Numbered from the stretch's first letter, positions 1 to 9,899 are shown. The stretch is DNA of 64,000 bases from Pectobacterium aroidearum (GCF_015689195.1 NZ_CP065044.1:4402001-4466000), one strand, 5' to 3'. The notes: generated by a model from the letters alone, not told the origin. A program made the numbers and translations.

Positions 1-1
1 T

Positions 2-529
2 CGCCTATCGGAGGAATGGGCTGATACCGTCAATCAACAAATTGACATCGGCATACGTCTGGGCCCGCTGCGTGATAATCGCTGGATCGCTAAAGCCGTA
101 AAAAAAGTACCTTTTTATGTGGCGGCGACGCCTGCGTTACTTGCCCGCATAGGAACACCAAAGCATATTGATGAGCTGGAAAAGCTACCGACTACCGCGT
201 TACTTGATCGTCGTACCGGGCGCACATGGCCCTGGTTATTCAGCCAAGATCGCCTTCTGTCGCCATCGCGCCCCGTCATCGTCGTTGACGATCTGGAAGC
301 GGAGTGTGCAGCAGTCTTGTCAGGTATGGGTATAGGGCAATTATCAGGGATCATCGCGACCCCCTATCTACGTAGTGGTCGTCTTGTTGCAATGCTTAGT
401 GACGATATGCCAAATCCCTGGCCTCTCCATGTTTATCGCCCACAAGCAGGCCCGGTTCCTGCCAGAGTGCGGCTAGTATTTGATACTCTGGTAGAAATAT
501 TAGGCAACATCGACCTGACTCTTCCCTGA
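2..529 (+). CDS. LysR-family regulator, C-terminal part
   Basis: The reading frame is open from the window edge, so the N-terminal helix-turn-helix lies outside. About 175 residues are visible. They resemble the second half of a LysR substrate-binding domain: an 'IDIGIRLGPLRDN' stretch followed by 'KVPFYVAATPALL', then a late 'GIGQLSG' segment typical of the subfamily that includes DsdC/YafC-like regulators. The stop is TGA at 527-529. The target genes cannot be told from this fragment. About 200 bp after it carry no convincing gene. Confidence 0.8.
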   Translation, partial: RLSEEWADTVNQQIDIGIRLGPLRDNRWIAKAVKKVPFYVAATPALLARIGTPKHIDELEKLPTTALLDRRTGRTWPWLFSQDRLLSPSRPVIVVDDLEAECAAVLSGMGIGQLSGIIATPYLRSGRLVAMLSDDMPNPWPLHVYRPQAGPVPARVRLVFDTLVEILGNIDLTLP

Positions 530-737
530 AAATGCTCGTCGCTATGCCTCCGCATTCGGCACCAACCGCGCATTGACGAACGTTACGGCCATTACTGCAG
601 GCCAAGACAGGCTTCGGGGCATCGGCAACCGATGGCAGTGGGAGTCAGCAACACATCGACACAGTGGAATACGCACGGGAGATTCGCCCCTATCAACACG
701 ACGTTAAAGGCGCTCCCGTCGAGTTTTTCACCGGTAA
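530..737. other. non-coding gap with possible gene debris
   Basis: GC content is gene-like, and short open stretches exist in two frames on the plus strand, one ending in '[13 protein letters not shown]'. None has a start with a ribosome site and none matches a family I know. It could be the remains of a lost gene. I see no terminator. Confidence 0.3.
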
Positions 738-1244
738 TTATGCTGTTTTACTTTTTTCGTAACGTGACATGCGATCCAGATAGCCCATGACGAGCGCAGA
801 CAGCACAAACGTCAAATGGATAATCACATACCACATCAGCTTGTTATCTGGGATATTACGGGCATCCATGAACACACGCAGCAGATGGATCGACGAGATC
901 GCGACAATCGAGGCAGCCACTTTATTTTTCAGCGAGCCGGAGTCCATCTTACCGAGCCAGTTCAATTTTTCTCTGCCATCGGTGATATCTAATGCCGACA
1001 CAAAATTTTCATAGCCGGACAACATCACCATCACCAGCAGTCCGCCAACCAGCGTCATATCGATCAGTGACAACAACACCAATACCAAATCCGCTTCCGC
1101 TATATCAAAGATATTAGGCAGAACGTGGAACACCTCCTGGAAAAACTTGATCGCCAGCGCCAGTAAGCCCAGCGATAGCCCGAGATAAACAGGGGCAAGC
1201 AGCCAGCGCGAGGTATACATCAGATTCTCAATAAAACGTTCCAT
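738..1244 (-). CDS. yqhA: UPF0114 inner-membrane protein YqhA
   Basis: The 168-residue protein matches E. coli YqhA (about 164 aa) almost throughout. It begins [20 protein letters not shown] and contains the family block '[23 protein letters not shown]'. Four hydrophobic segments are visible (about residues 10-32, 50-75, 105-125 and 135-155), so it is a multi-pass inner-membrane protein. Its molecular function is not established. It is a single gene read away from rhaT, with about 330 bp between the two starts. Confidence 0.93.
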   Translation of the reverse strand: MERFIENLMYTSRWLLAPVYLGLSLGLLALAIKFFQEVFHVLPNIFDIAEADLVLVLLSLIDMTLVGGLLVMVMLSGYENFVSALDITDGREKLNWLGKMDSGSLKNKVAASIVAISSIHLLRVFMDARNIPDNKLMWYVIIHLTFVLSALVMGYLDRMSRYEKSKTA

Positions 1245-1381
1245 AACTCACTATATGCAGGTGGAAAAAGAGGGGAATAATAGCGAAAAGTTCTGCTGCG
1301 GTGTTAATCAATTCTTGAACAGAATGCGGTATTTACAGAATGCTCTGCCTTATCACGCCTTCAGAGATCAATTCCACATTT

Positions 1382-1477
1382 TGTGATCTTGCCTGTATCA
1401 ACCTTCAAACCGATGCCGCCCCTCTTCCCCTCGTGGCACGCATCGGAAGGTGCGCATTTTTTCACCTTCCTACACTG
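1382..1477 (+). promoter_or_regulatory. rhaT promoter: CRP site, RhaS half-sites, -10
   Basis: From 5' to 3': a weak CRP-like site (TGTGA at 1382-1386); an upstream half-site at 1402-1418, partly matching the inverse of the next one; a 15-bp gap; a downstream half-site at 1434-1450 (TGGCACGCATCGGAAGG); and a -10-like TACACT at 1471-1476. The -35 region falls inside or next to the downstream half-site, as expected for a class II AraC-type activator. The same parts occur upstream of rhaB at 11888-11983 with identical spacing. The family rule known from E. coli is two inverted 17-bp RhaS half-sites about 16 bp apart. Confidence 0.75.
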
Positions 1478-1571
1478 TTTAGCGCCAGCAGGTCTGGCAA
1501 CACTCATACACCGCACTCTACATTCAGAGCCGACTACAGGCTTACTACAAAGTAAAAAAAAGGGGTTACGC

Positions 1572-2606
1572 ATGAGCAATCCTATTCTTCTTGGTATTTT
1601 CTGGCACTTCATCGGCGCGGCCAGCGCGGCATGTTTTTATGCGCCGTTTAAGCAGGTCAAAAACTGGTCGTGGGAAACCATGTGGTCACTCGGCGGATTT
1701 TTCTCGTGGATTATCCTGCCATGGTGCATCAGCTGGTGGCTACTTCCTGATTTTTGGCGCTATTACGGTTCGTTCGATATGGCGACCCTACTCCCCATCT
1801 TTCTCTTCGGCGCCATGTGGGGCATCGGCAATATCAACTATGGCCTGACGATGCGTTACCTTGGCATGTCGATGGGCATCGGGATCGCCATCGGCGTAAC
1901 GCTGATTATCGGCACGCTGATGACGCCCGTCCTGCAAGGTAAGTTCTCGGTTCTGTTTGGCTCGGCAGGCGGCCGCATGACGCTACTGGGCGTGCTGGTC
2001 GCGGTCATAGGCATTGCGATTGTTAGCTACGCGGGTTTACTGAAAGAGCGTGCACTCGGCATTCGTGCCGAGGAATTCAACCTGAAAAAAGGGCTGATTC
2101 TGGCTGTGATGTGCGGCATTTTCTCCGCAGGCATGTCCTTTGCGATGGACGCCGCAAAACCCATGCACGCCGCCGCACAGGCGCAGGGGATCAATGCACT
2201 GTATGTCGCCCTCCCAAGCTACGTGGTGATTATGGGCGGCGGTGCCGTCGTGAATCTGGGCTTCTGTTTCACCCGTTTGGCTACCTGCAAAGGCATTTCA
2301 TTAAAAGCCGATCTGGCACAGGCCAAACCGTTACTGATTGCCAATGCGCTCTTCGCCATTCTGGGCGGCGTCATGTGGTATTTACAGTTCTTCTTCTATG
2401 CCTGGGGGCACGCCAACATTCCGGCCGATTACACCTATATCAGTTGGATGCTGCACATGAGCTTCTACGTGCTGTGCGGTGGCATCGTCGGCTTACTGTT
2501 TAAAGAATGGAAAGCCGTGGGTCAGAAGCCCGTGCGCATGCTGGTATTGGGCTGCGTGGTGATTATTCTGGCGGCGAATATTGTCGGGTTAGGCATGGCC
2601 GCATAA
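1572..2606 (+). CDS. rhaT: L-rhamnose/proton symporter RhaT
   Basis: RhaT imports L-rhamnose across the inner membrane together with a proton and belongs to the drug/metabolite transporter superfamily. From the ATG at 1572 it is 344 residues, the E. coli length. It starts [20 protein letters not shown] and shows about ten hydrophobic segments to the C-terminus. The frame is open further upstream to 1383, but that stretch is the promoter region. The start at 1572 has AAGGGG about 8 bases upstream. The gene is alone here rather than next to rhaR as in E. coli, but its control region matches that of rhaB, so induction by rhamnose through RhaS is expected. Confidence 0.95.
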   Translation: MSNPILLGIFWHFIGAASAACFYAPFKQVKNWSWETMWSLGGFFSWIILPWCISWWLLPDFWRYYGSFDMATLLPIFLFGAMWGIGNINYGLTMRYLGMSMGIGIAIGVTLIIGTLMTPVLQGKFSVLFGSAGGRMTLLGVLVAVIGIAIVSYAGLLKERALGIRAEEFNLKKGLILAVMCGIFSAGMSFAMDAAKPMHAAAQAQGINALYVALPSYVVIMGGGAVVNLGFCFTRLATCKGISLKADLAQAKPLLIANALFAILGGVMWYLQFFFYAWGHANIPADYTYISWMLHMSFYVLCGGIVGLLFKEWKAVGQKPVRMLVLGCVVIILAANIVGLGMAA

Positions 2607-2704
2607 GCGCCTTAGCATCGCGTTCGGTGCTCACTGAGCGATTACCGAATGCGATGCTAAATAGCCTTGCTCATACCGAGGCGTTTTATGGTCAGAGAAA
2701 TGAA

Positions 2705-2731
2705 AACGCCCTGAGAGAACCTCAAGGCGTT
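2705..2731 (-). terminator. possible terminator after yagU
   Basis: An 11-base stem with one mismatch (AACGCCCTGAG / CTCAAGGCGTT) encloses a 5-base loop. Read on the minus strand, the stem is followed by TTTT. It lies between the convergent rhaT and yagU and could serve both. Confidence 0.5.
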
Positions 2732-2854
2732 GGATAGATTTCAATGTTTACGGCTAATTTATTTCACCGCTAACGTATTTTCCGATAATTAATAGCGCAA
2801 CACTAAAATAATAAGCATCGCAATATTTCACATTATCTAAAATAAAATCACAGA

Positions 2855-3469
2855 CTATCGTGAAGCACTCAGAGGAATCTCTGGATCAGGCTCGTGAGTC
2901 ATACGATTACGCAAATCACGACGAATAATCTCAATAGACCAGAACCAAATTAGGTGACCCACGATTTCTGATACATGTTCATACCAAGGGAGAACAAACA
3001 GAGATGGCGTCAGCCCCATCAATGGGAATGAAATCATATGGACGAATAATTGCGCCAGCGCACCCGCCAACAGACCTTGCCATAATTTTATTTTAGGAAA
3101 TACTTCTGCAACAACGCAGTAACCTACAGCAAAAACAATAGAGAAAATAATATGCGTCACACCAACCCAATTGAATACATGGCCGGCAAAGGTATAAACA
3201 GCCGCATTAGGGTCAACAACGCCAAGCCAGTCGCGTAAAAAAATGTAGGGAGGGTTAAGAAAATTACGAGAGCAATCAATGTGCTCGGCAGCTCTAATCA
3301 GTGATTCAGGTGCACAAGCACCAGTAAACATATCCGTAGGGCTACGTGGCGGAAGCGGATTTTCTGCGCCCCATTTGACGAAAGATGAAACAATACCTGC
3401 AATCAAACCAATAAAAGCAGCCAATCCATAGCGTCTCCGGGATGGAGGTGTTTGTTCAAAAAAGTTCAT
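2855..3469 (-). CDS. yagU: DUF1440 inner-membrane protein YagU
   Basis: The 204-residue protein has the same length as E. coli YagU and is very close to it (start [20 protein letters not shown], end '[18 protein letters not shown]'). It has hydrophobic segments near residues 15-33, 95-120, 130-155 and 165-185. The E. coli protein has been linked to acid resistance; its mechanism is unknown. It stands alone on the minus strand. Confidence 0.93.
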   Translation of the reverse strand: MNFFEQTPPSRRRYGLAAFIGLIAGIVSSFVKWGAENPLPPRSPTDMFTGACAPESLIRAAEHIDCSRNFLNPPYIFLRDWLGVVDPNAAVYTFAGHVFNWVGVTHIIFSIVFAVGYCVVAEVFPKIKLWQGLLAGALAQLFVHMISFPLMGLTPSLFVLPWYEHVSEIVGHLIWFWSIEIIRRDLRNRMTHEPDPEIPLSASR

Positions 3470-4205
3470 TTTTTTACCAATCTAACCATTAAAGGTTATA
3501 TTCTTACATAGGTATTACGCACTTATAAAGCGGTTAATTGGTCTATCGGATAATCTCTCTAGTATATTTTGTTATTAGGAACACGGTTTTAAATTTTGTA
3601 AAAATGAAAAGAAGAAATCATGCGTTTCTTTTTTGTGAAACTTTTATTCAATAATTGAAAACCCAGATTCTCTAACGTAGACGAAATGTATATCCCCCGA
3701 GAGAGAAACGAATAATAACGCATCAATAAAGCGTCGATAATAAATAGCCTGGTTATTTATTTGTAAAATAATAACAGTTCAGTAACTCATACTCTCATCT
3801 TGTATCCCTTTCACTCAGAATATTTCCTCACATCAGCAAAAGTTGATATTCAGTTGCGACAGATCGGAAAATGAAAAATCCCGCACACCTTATTCTCGCT
3901 TATTTATTAATCAACGCGGAACCAAGCTGGGCGCTGATGTTCCTCACGCCCGTGTAGCTATAGGTAATCCCCCTGTCGCTGAGGCGTAGCAACAGGTACT
4001 TCAATCAATAGTAGTAATAAAGCAGGCATCACCACTGAGTTTCAGGCAGAAGTCTCACTCATCAGCGAACGTAACCGCTTTTCGCATATATATTTTTATG
4101 GAATTGAAAATCCACTTTTATTCTTTTACATGCATAAGGCTGCCCTCTAGAGTAGCGAAAAGACCGCCGTGTATGGCCTCATGTCATTGGTAAAGGACAC
4201 AGGGA
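3470..4205. other. 736-bp gap without a convincing gene
   Basis: The left half is AT-rich and probably holds the yagU promoter. At 3871-3957 a 28-codon frame reads MKNPAHLILAYLLINAEPSW then stops; it looks like the start of a signal peptide and may be the remains of a lost secreted-protein gene. The right end holds the leader of the ABC importer. No RhaS module like those at 1382 or 11888 is visible. Confidence 0.4.
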
Positions 4206-5819
4206 ATGGAAAAAACACATCCGCAAGTTACGACTCTCGCTGCAGGGTTACTCTCGTTACTTTTCGCACTCAATCCCGGCGCTTATGCTGCACAAAGCAA
4301 TGAAAAACCGGTGGCTGGCGGTATTCTGAATGTTGGTCTGGGCAGCGATACGCCGATTATCGACCCGCATATTACGGCCTACGGCGTAACGGCACTGATT
4401 GCACGTAACGTGGTGGATTCACTGGTAGGACAGGCGGAAGATAATCGCTTTACGCCCTGGCTGGCGGAAAGTTGGAAAATAAACGACGACAACACCGAGT
4501 ACACCTTCCATCTGCGTAAGGACGTCACGTTCAGCGACGGCACCAAGTTGGATGCAGCTGCGGTGAAATACAATATCGAGCGTATTCTCGATCCGAAAAC
4601 CACCTCCAGCTACGCAAAATCGCTGTTAGGCCCAATCGACAAGATCTCGACGCCGGATGACTATACGATTGTGCTCCACTACAGCTCACCGTTTGCGGCG
4701 CTGCTACAGGGGCTGAGCCTGCCTTATCTGGGCATTCAATCCCCGACGTACCTGAAGAACACGCCAAACACCAGTAACACCGTGGTAGGTTCCGGGCCGT
4801 TTATTCTCGACTCCTTTGTGAAAGGCAGCGGCAGTAAGCTGACAAAACGCCCTGATTACAACTGGGGACCGGGTTATGCCAAGCATACTGGCCCAGCCTA
4901 TCTGGACGGTCTGGTGTTCAAATATCTGCCGGAAGCGTCGGTTCGCCTGGGCGCACTGAGCAGCGGTCAGATTCAGGCAATTGACGCCGTACCGCCCGCC
5001 AATTTCCCAACGGTGAAGCGCAATCCGAAGCTGGAAGTGATTACCTATGAGAACCCGGGCGTTAACCGCGTGCTCTATCTCAATACCACCAAAGGTCCTT
5101 TCCAGGATGTCGCGGTGCGTAAGGCATTCCAGAGCGCCGTAGATACCAACGCGGCGGTGAAAGTCGCTTTCTTCGGTACGCTGAAAGCCGCCGATAACGT
5201 TCTCGGCCCGGCCACGCTGTACTACGATCCGAGCGTTGCATCCCGCTGGGGCTTTGATGTGAAAAAAGCCAACGAGCTGCTGGATAACGCAGGCTGGAAA
5301 CAGAAAGACAGCGAAGGCTTCCGCACTAAAGATGGCAATCGTCTGAGCGTCAAATTCGTTTACGCCTCAACCAACGTTGAAGCAGCGGATGTCGCGCTGT
5401 TCCAGGCGGTGCAATATCAGGTGAAACAGGCAGGCTTCGATGTTCAACTGACGCCGGTTGATGCGGGTGAGTTCACCACGCGCACCAATGCCAATGAGTA
5501 CGATATTGCCTCCAACTTCTTCGTACGTGCAGAACCGGATATTCTGCGTACCGTCTTTGATTCGGCCTATGCGCCACCGAACGGCAACAACTTTACGCGC
5601 ATCAGCGTGCTGAATGACAAGCTGAGAAAGGCTATCGGCGCGGGCGAAGCGGAACGTAAACAGCTCTATAGCGAAATACAGCGTGAGGTCATCGATCAGG
5701 CGTATGTGGTTCCACTGTACATTCCCGCCTACCAACTCGGCCTGTCCAAACAGGTACAGGGCATAAGCTGGGCTACCAACGCAAAACCGAACTTCTATGA
5801 TGTCTGGATTAAACGTTAA
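4206..5819 (+). CDS. ABC importer, periplasmic solute-binding protein (family 5)
   Basis: This is the extracytoplasmic binding protein of a peptide/nickel/opine-class importer: 537 residues with a signal peptide ending near residue 29 (AYA|AQ). The mature part begins with the family pattern 'GGILNVGLGSDTPIIDPH', followed by 'LAESWKINDDNTEYTFHLR' and 'VTFSDGTKLDAAAVKYN', the classic family 5 signature. The following permease gene overlaps its end by 23 bases, so the four genes form one operon. Specificity (peptide, opine, sugar or metal) cannot be read from the sequence. It lies between rhaT and the other rhamnose genes but has no visible RhaS site, so a link to rhamnose is unsupported. Confidence 0.9.
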   Translation: MEKTHPQVTTLAAGLLSLLFALNPGAYAAQSNEKPVAGGILNVGLGSDTPIIDPHITAYGVTALIARNVVDSLVGQAEDNRFTPWLAESWKINDDNTEYTFHLRKDVTFSDGTKLDAAAVKYNIERILDPKTTSSYAKSLLGPIDKISTPDDYTIVLHYSSPFAALLQGLSLPYLGIQSPTYLKNTPNTSNTVVGSGPFILDSFVKGSGSKLTKRPDYNWGPGYAKHTGPAYLDGLVFKYLPEASVRLGALSSGQIQAIDAVPPANFPTVKRNPKLEVITYENPGVNRVLYLNTTKGPFQDVAVRKAFQSAVDTNAAVKVAFFGTLKAADNVLGPATLYYDPSVASRWGFDVKKANELLDNAGWKQKDSEGFRTKDGNRLSVKFVYASTNVEAADVALFQAVQYQVKQAGFDVQLTPVDAGEFTTRTNANEYDIASNFFVRAEPDILRTVFDSAYAPPNGNNFTRISVLNDKLRKAIGAGEAERKQLYSEIQREVIDQAYVVPLYIPAYQLGLSKQVQGISWATNAKPNFYDVWIKR

Positions 5820-6756
5820 TCTGTACGCGTTAGGTAAACGTCTTTTCACCATTCTGGCTGTGCTCTGGGGCGCAGCCACATTGACGTTTATTGCCGTCAA
5901 ACTGATCCCCGGCGATCCGGTCGCCATTCTTAGCGGCGGCGATAATGTGGTGGATGAAGCCTATCGCGCCGTACTCATCAAACAATTTGGGCTCGACCAA
6001 CCGCTGTGGGTGCAATATCTGCGCTACTGCGGACAGGCGCTACAGGGTGATTTTGGCGTCAGCTATCTCTATCGCCTGCCGGTTGGTAGCGTGATTAGCG
6101 ATGCGATGCATGAAACTCTGCCGCTGGCGCTCGGCGGCCTGATTCTGGCGCTATTCCTCGCGATTACCAGCGCGCTGCTGACCGCAGGCCGTTATGGTGC
6201 GCTGCGTACCACCGTGTCGTGGCTGGAACTGACGCTGCTTAGCACGCCGGTTTACTGGATTGGGATCGTCCTGCTGAGCCTGTTCAGCTTTCGCCTGCAA
6301 TGGTTTCCGGTTACTGGCAACGACGGGGTGATGTCGCTGGTGTTGCCGGTTATCACGCTAAGCCTGCCGATTGCCGCGATTCTGAGTCAGGTACTGCGTG
6401 ACGGTCTGGAAGAGGCACTCTCCCAGCCGTTTTCATTAACCGTACGCACACGCGGCGTCAGTGAAATCCGGCTGCGCTTTCGCCACGGTTTACGCCACGC
6501 GGCGCTGGCAGCCTCAACGCTGACCGGTACGCTGCTGGCAAGCGTACTCGGCGGCTCCGTGCTAACTGAAACCGTCTTTGGCCGCGCCGGGATCGGGCAG
6601 GTCACGCTGAGCGCCATTGAAAACCGTGACATGCCGCTAGTGCTGGGCGTCGTGATGCTGTCCGCGTTCCTGTTCGTCGTCATCAACCTGCTGGTGGATG
6701 CGCTGTATCTCATCATCGATCCCCGCTTACGCAAGAAGGCGAGCGCCCATGAGTAG
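5797..6756 (+). CDS. ABC importer permease (DppB-like)
   Basis: This is the first inner-membrane permease of the importer: 319 residues with six hydrophobic segments. It has the DppB-type start 'LFTILAVLWGAATLTFIAVK' and 'IPGDP', and the inner-membrane-component motif near residue 210 ('QPFSLTVRTRGVSEIRLRF', an EAA-type loop contacting the ATPase). ATG codons occur at 5797 and 5800; either could be the start. It overlaps the binding-protein gene and is overlapped by the next permease, which points to translational coupling. Confidence 0.88.
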   Translation: MMSGLNVNLYALGKRLFTILAVLWGAATLTFIAVKLIPGDPVAILSGGDNVVDEAYRAVLIKQFGLDQPLWVQYLRYCGQALQGDFGVSYLYRLPVGSVISDAMHETLPLALGGLILALFLAITSALLTAGRYGALRTTVSWLELTLLSTPVYWIGIVLLSLFSFRLQWFPVTGNDGVMSLVLPVITLSLPIAAILSQVLRDGLEEALSQPFSLTVRTRGVSEIRLRFRHGLRHAALAASTLTGTLLASVLGGSVLTETVFGRAGIGQVTLSAIENRDMPLVLGVVMLSAFLFVVINLLVDALYLIIDPRLRKKASAHE

Positions 6757-7615
6757 TGAACCGATGCCCTTTACACAGACGCCATCCAGAAAAACCTACC
6801 GCAGCCCGTGGTTAAGCACGGCGACGCTGCTGCCTGCCGCGATCGTTTTCCTGCTGGCGCTGGCGGTCTTTTTCCCTTCACTGTTTACCAGCCGCACTGC
6901 CGATGAAATGGATATGGGAGCGGTATTCCAGTCGCCGAATAGCACCTACTGGTTCGGCACCGATCAACTGGGGCGCGATATTTTTTCCCGTATCGTTCAC
7001 GGCACCTCGCTGTCGCTGGGTATCGGCGTCGGCGCGATGCTGATCGCCTGCTTCGGCGGCGTGCTGTTTGGCACCTTGTCGGTCCTCGCGCCGCTACGCA
7101 TCCGTCAGGTTTTGGTGCGTCTGCTGGACATCATGCTGGCGTTTCCCGATCTGCTGTTGGCGCTGCTGGTGATCGCGGTACTGGGACGCGGTCCGGAAAA
7201 CACCATGCTAGCCGTTGGGCTGGCGGGGATTGCTGGCTATGCCCGTTTGATCCGCTCTCAGGTGCTGCAAGTCAGGCTATCCGGCTATGTTGAGCATGCG
7301 ATTGCACTGGGCGAACACCCGCTGTATATCGTTTTCCGCCATATCATTCCCAATACGCTGCGCCCGTTGCTGATTGTCGCCACCATTGGCGTTGGTCACG
7401 CGGTACTGTCCGCCTCGGCGCTGAGCTTTTTGGGGCTGGGCGTCGTTCCACCGACCGCCGAGTGGGGAGCGCTACTGGCTGACGGACGTAACTTCCTTGA
7501 TATCGCCCCCTGGGTTAGCCTGCTGCCCGCCAGCGTCGTTGCGCTGTCGGTGATTTCTATTACGTTGCTGGGACGTCGTTTACAGGCCATTTTGGCCAAA
7601 GGAGAGGCACGATGA
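6749..7615 (+). CDS. ABC importer permease (DppC-like)
   Basis: This is the second permease, 288 residues from the ATG at 6749, which overlaps the previous stop by 8 bases. An alternative start at 6698 would lie deep inside the upstream gene and is not needed. The DppC family block 'FGTDQLGRDIFSRIVHGTSL' is at about residues 70-90, and the EAA-type loop 'ALGEHPLYIVFRHIIPNTLR' is near residue 190. Six hydrophobic segments are visible. The ATPase gene follows with an ATGA overlap. Confidence 0.88.
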   Translation: MSSEPMPFTQTPSRKTYRSPWLSTATLLPAAIVFLLALAVFFPSLFTSRTADEMDMGAVFQSPNSTYWFGTDQLGRDIFSRIVHGTSLSLGIGVGAMLIACFGGVLFGTLSVLAPLRIRQVLVRLLDIMLAFPDLLLALLVIAVLGRGPENTMLAVGLAGIAGYARLIRSQVLQVRLSGYVEHAIALGEHPLYIVFRHIIPNTLRPLLIVATIGVGHAVLSASALSFLGLGVVPPTAEWGALLADGRNFLDIAPWVSLLPASVVALSVISITLLGRRLQAILAKGEAR

Positions 7616-9321
7616 GCCTGAATCCACTTCCTCACCCCTCTCATACCGCTTCAGACACATCCGCGAAGACGCCGCTGCTGCGCGTAGACGGCCTGAGCGT
7701 CACGTTTCCCAGCCCTTTCGGCCCCATTCGTTCGGTTAAGAACCTCTCTTTTCAGGTAAATGCTGGTGAAATTCTGGCGCTGGTCGGCGAGTCGGGTTCA
7801 GGAAAATCTGTCACCGCTCGCACACTGGTGGGTCTGGCCGGTGAAAACGTTGACGTACAGGCCAACGCCATTGAACTCACGCGCCATGACGGCAGCCTGT
7901 GTGATTTACGCTATCTAACCGATCGCGACTGGCGAGCGATTCGCGGCCGTGAAATCGGCTTTGTTTTGCAGGATGCGCTGGTGTCTCTCGACCCGCTGCG
8001 CAAGATCGGGCAGGAAGTCGCCGAACCGATTCTGACCCACCGCCTGTTGCCTCGTCAGCAGGTTCCTGCACGCGTAGCCGAACTCCTGACGAAAGCAGGT
8101 ATTCCCGATCCAGAGCATCGCGCGGCGCAGTATCCGCACGAGCTGTCTGGCGGACTGCGTCAGCGTGCGCTTATTGCTTCTGCATTAGCAGCAGGCCCAC
8201 AGTTGCTGATTGCCGATGAGCCAACTACCGCGCTGGATGCCACAGTGCAAAAGCAGGTGCTGAAGGTGTTCACCGCCTTAGCGCAGGCAGGGCACGGCGT
8301 TTTACTGATCACCCACGATCTTGCCGTTGTCGCAGAAGTGGCGGATCGCGTCATCGTCATGCAGCAAGGATCGCTGGTCGAAGGCGGTGAGGCAAAACAG
8401 ATCCTGTCAGCACCAACACATCCCTACACGCGTAAATTATTGGCGGCGATCCCCACCGCTTCCACACGGGGAAAATGGCTGGCCGGTGCTGACCCGTTAC
8501 AGAACGGTATTGCCCCGTCGCCGACTTCGCTGGCAGCGAATCACGCCAGCACCGATGACGCCATTGCTCTGACAGCGGCTCGGATCGCAGTGTCGTTCAA
8601 GCGTCCGGACGGCAGCCGGATGCAGGCCGTCAATCAGGTTTCTCTCCAGATCAAGCGCGGTGAAACGCTGGGCATCGTCGGCGAATCCGGTTCAGGTAAA
8701 ACCACGCTGGGCAAAGTCATTCTGGCGCTGCAAAAGCCGGACAGCGGCGAAGTTCGACTCGCGGACAATGCCTGGAGCACATTAACAGAGCGTGAACGTC
8801 GACCTCTGCGTGCACGCATTCAGACGATCACACAAGATCCGCTCAGTTCGTTCGATCCGCAATTTACCGTCGCACAGATTCTGAACCAGCCACTGCGTTC
8901 GCGCCGCGATCTCAGCGACGATGAGAAACAGCGGCGCATTCTGACGCTGCTGGAGTATGTCGGTTTGACGCCCGACCTGCTGAGCCGTCGTCCCAGAGCG
9001 CTGTCAGGCGGGCAGCGACAACGCGTTTCCATTGCACAGGCCTTGGCTTCGGAACCCGAGATTCTGATCTGCGACGAACCGGTATCAGCGCTGGATGTCA
9101 CCACACAGGCGCAAGTGCTGGATTTGCTGGTCGCGCTGCAACGCCAGTTAGGGCTAACGATGCTGTTCATCTCCCACGATCTGGGCGTAGTGCAGCACAT
9201 GAGCCACCGCATCGCGGTCATGAAAGACGGGGATATCGTAGAAACAGGGCCGGTCGAGCAGATCTTCAATCAGCCGCAACACCCTTACACGCGCCTGCTG
9301 CTTTCAACGGTGGCGGAGTAG
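7612..9321 (+). CDS. ABC importer ATPase, two fused nucleotide-binding domains
   Basis: This 569-residue protein carries two complete ATPase domains, equivalent to DppD and DppF fused. Domain 1 has Walker A GESGSGKS at residues 59-66, signature 'LSGGLRQRA' and Walker B 'LLIADEPTTALD'. Domain 2 has GESGSGKT, 'LSGGQRQRVSIAQAL' and 'ILICDEPVSALD'. Both domains end with the oligopeptide-type 'HPYTRKLL / HPYTRLLL' tails. Fused forms such as YejF and GsiA import peptides or glutathione, but this does not settle the substrate here. It is the last gene of the operon; no clear terminator follows. Confidence 0.92.
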   Translation: MSLNPLPHPSHTASDTSAKTPLLRVDGLSVTFPSPFGPIRSVKNLSFQVNAGEILALVGESGSGKSVTARTLVGLAGENVDVQANAIELTRHDGSLCDLRYLTDRDWRAIRGREIGFVLQDALVSLDPLRKIGQEVAEPILTHRLLPRQQVPARVAELLTKAGIPDPEHRAAQYPHELSGGLRQRALIASALAAGPQLLIADEPTTALDATVQKQVLKVFTALAQAGHGVLLITHDLAVVAEVADRVIVMQQGSLVEGGEAKQILSAPTHPYTRKLLAAIPTASTRGKWLAGADPLQNGIAPSPTSLAANHASTDDAIALTAARIAVSFKRPDGSRMQAVNQVSLQIKRGETLGIVGESGSGKTTLGKVILALQKPDSGEVRLADNAWSTLTERERRPLRARIQTITQDPLSSFDPQFTVAQILNQPLRSRRDLSDDEKQRRILTLLEYVGLTPDLLSRRPRALSGGQRQRVSIAQALASEPEILICDEPVSALDVTTQAQVLDLLVALQRQLGLTMLFISHDLGVVQHMSHRIAVMKDGDIVETGPVEQIFNQPQHPYTRLLLSTVAE

Positions 9322-9360
9322 TGCGGTTGACGAAGGATTGAGTGGTTAAAAACGCAACGT

Positions 9361-9382
9361 CATTGTACAATGATAAGTACAT
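9361..9382 (+). promoter_or_regulatory. yefM-yoeB operator palindrome
   Basis: A perfect 12-bp palindrome CATTGTACAATG (9361-9372) is followed by a shorter GTAC-centred site near 9377. E. coli yefM is autoregulated through long and short palindromes with a TGTACA core, so this is very likely the YefM-YoeB binding site. The yefM start follows after an AGGAGG ribosome site at 9386-9391. Confidence 0.8.
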
Positions 9383-9396
9383 ATCAGGAGGTACAA

Positions 9397-9648
9397 ATGC
9401 GTACAATTAGCTACAGTGAAGCCCGACAAAATCTATCGGCGACCATGATGAAAACGGTCGAAGACCGTGCTCCCATTCTTATCACTCGACAGAATGGTGA
9501 AGCCTGCGTGCTCATGTCTTTGGAAGAATATAACTCTCTAGAGGAGACCGCGTATTTACTGCGTTCACCAGCAAATGCAAAAAGACTGATGAACTCAATC
9601 GAGAGCCTTAAAGCTGGCAATGGCGAAGAAAGAGATATCATTGAGTGA
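9397..9648 (+). CDS. yefM: antitoxin YefM
   Basis: An 83-residue Phd/YefM-family antitoxin that binds and neutralises YoeB and represses its own operon. It begins [19 protein letters not shown] and is nearly identical to E. coli YefM along its whole length. The ATG at 9397 is chosen over the upstream ATG at 9370 because of its strong ribosome site and exact match to the known N-terminus. The toxin gene overlaps the stop codon. Confidence 0.95.
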   Translation: MRTISYSEARQNLSATMMKTVEDRAPILITRQNGEACVLMSLEEYNSLEETAYLLRSPANAKRLMNSIESLKAGNGEERDIIE

Positions 9649-9899
9649 AGCTAATCTGGTCAGAAGAAGCATGGGAAGACTACCTGTACTGGCAGGACAT
9701 CGATAAGCGGATGGTCAAAAAGATCAATGAATTAATAAAAGAAACGCGTAGAACACCTTTTGAGGGAAAAGGAAAACCGGAGCCACTTAAACATAACCTC
9801 GCTGGTTTCTGGTCGCGCCGTATAACCGAAGAGCATCGTCTGGTCTATGCCATCACCGATGACGCCATGATGATCGCTGCCTGCCGCTACCACTATTAA
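9645..9899 (+). CDS. yoeB: mRNA interferase toxin YoeB
   Basis: The 84-residue RelE-superfamily toxin binds ribosomes and cleaves mRNA in the A site. The key residues of E. coli YoeB are present: Glu46, Arg65, His83 and Tyr84 at the C-terminus (ACRYHY). The start is GTG at 9645, sharing 4 bases with the end of yefM, so translation is coupled. The toxin looks intact. Confidence 0.95.
   Translation: MKLIWSEEAWEDYLYWQDIDKRMVKKINELIKETRRTPFEGKGKPEPLKHNLAGFWSRRITEEHRLVYAITDDAMMIAACRYHY

Noticed and set aside
3871..3957. 28-codon signal-peptide-like ORF
   Set aside because: No good ribosome site and it stops at once; at best a remnant, noted only in the gap entry.
5367..5927. 186-codon frame opposite the importer genes
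   Set aside because: Overlaps two well-supported genes on the other strand with no recognisable protein features.
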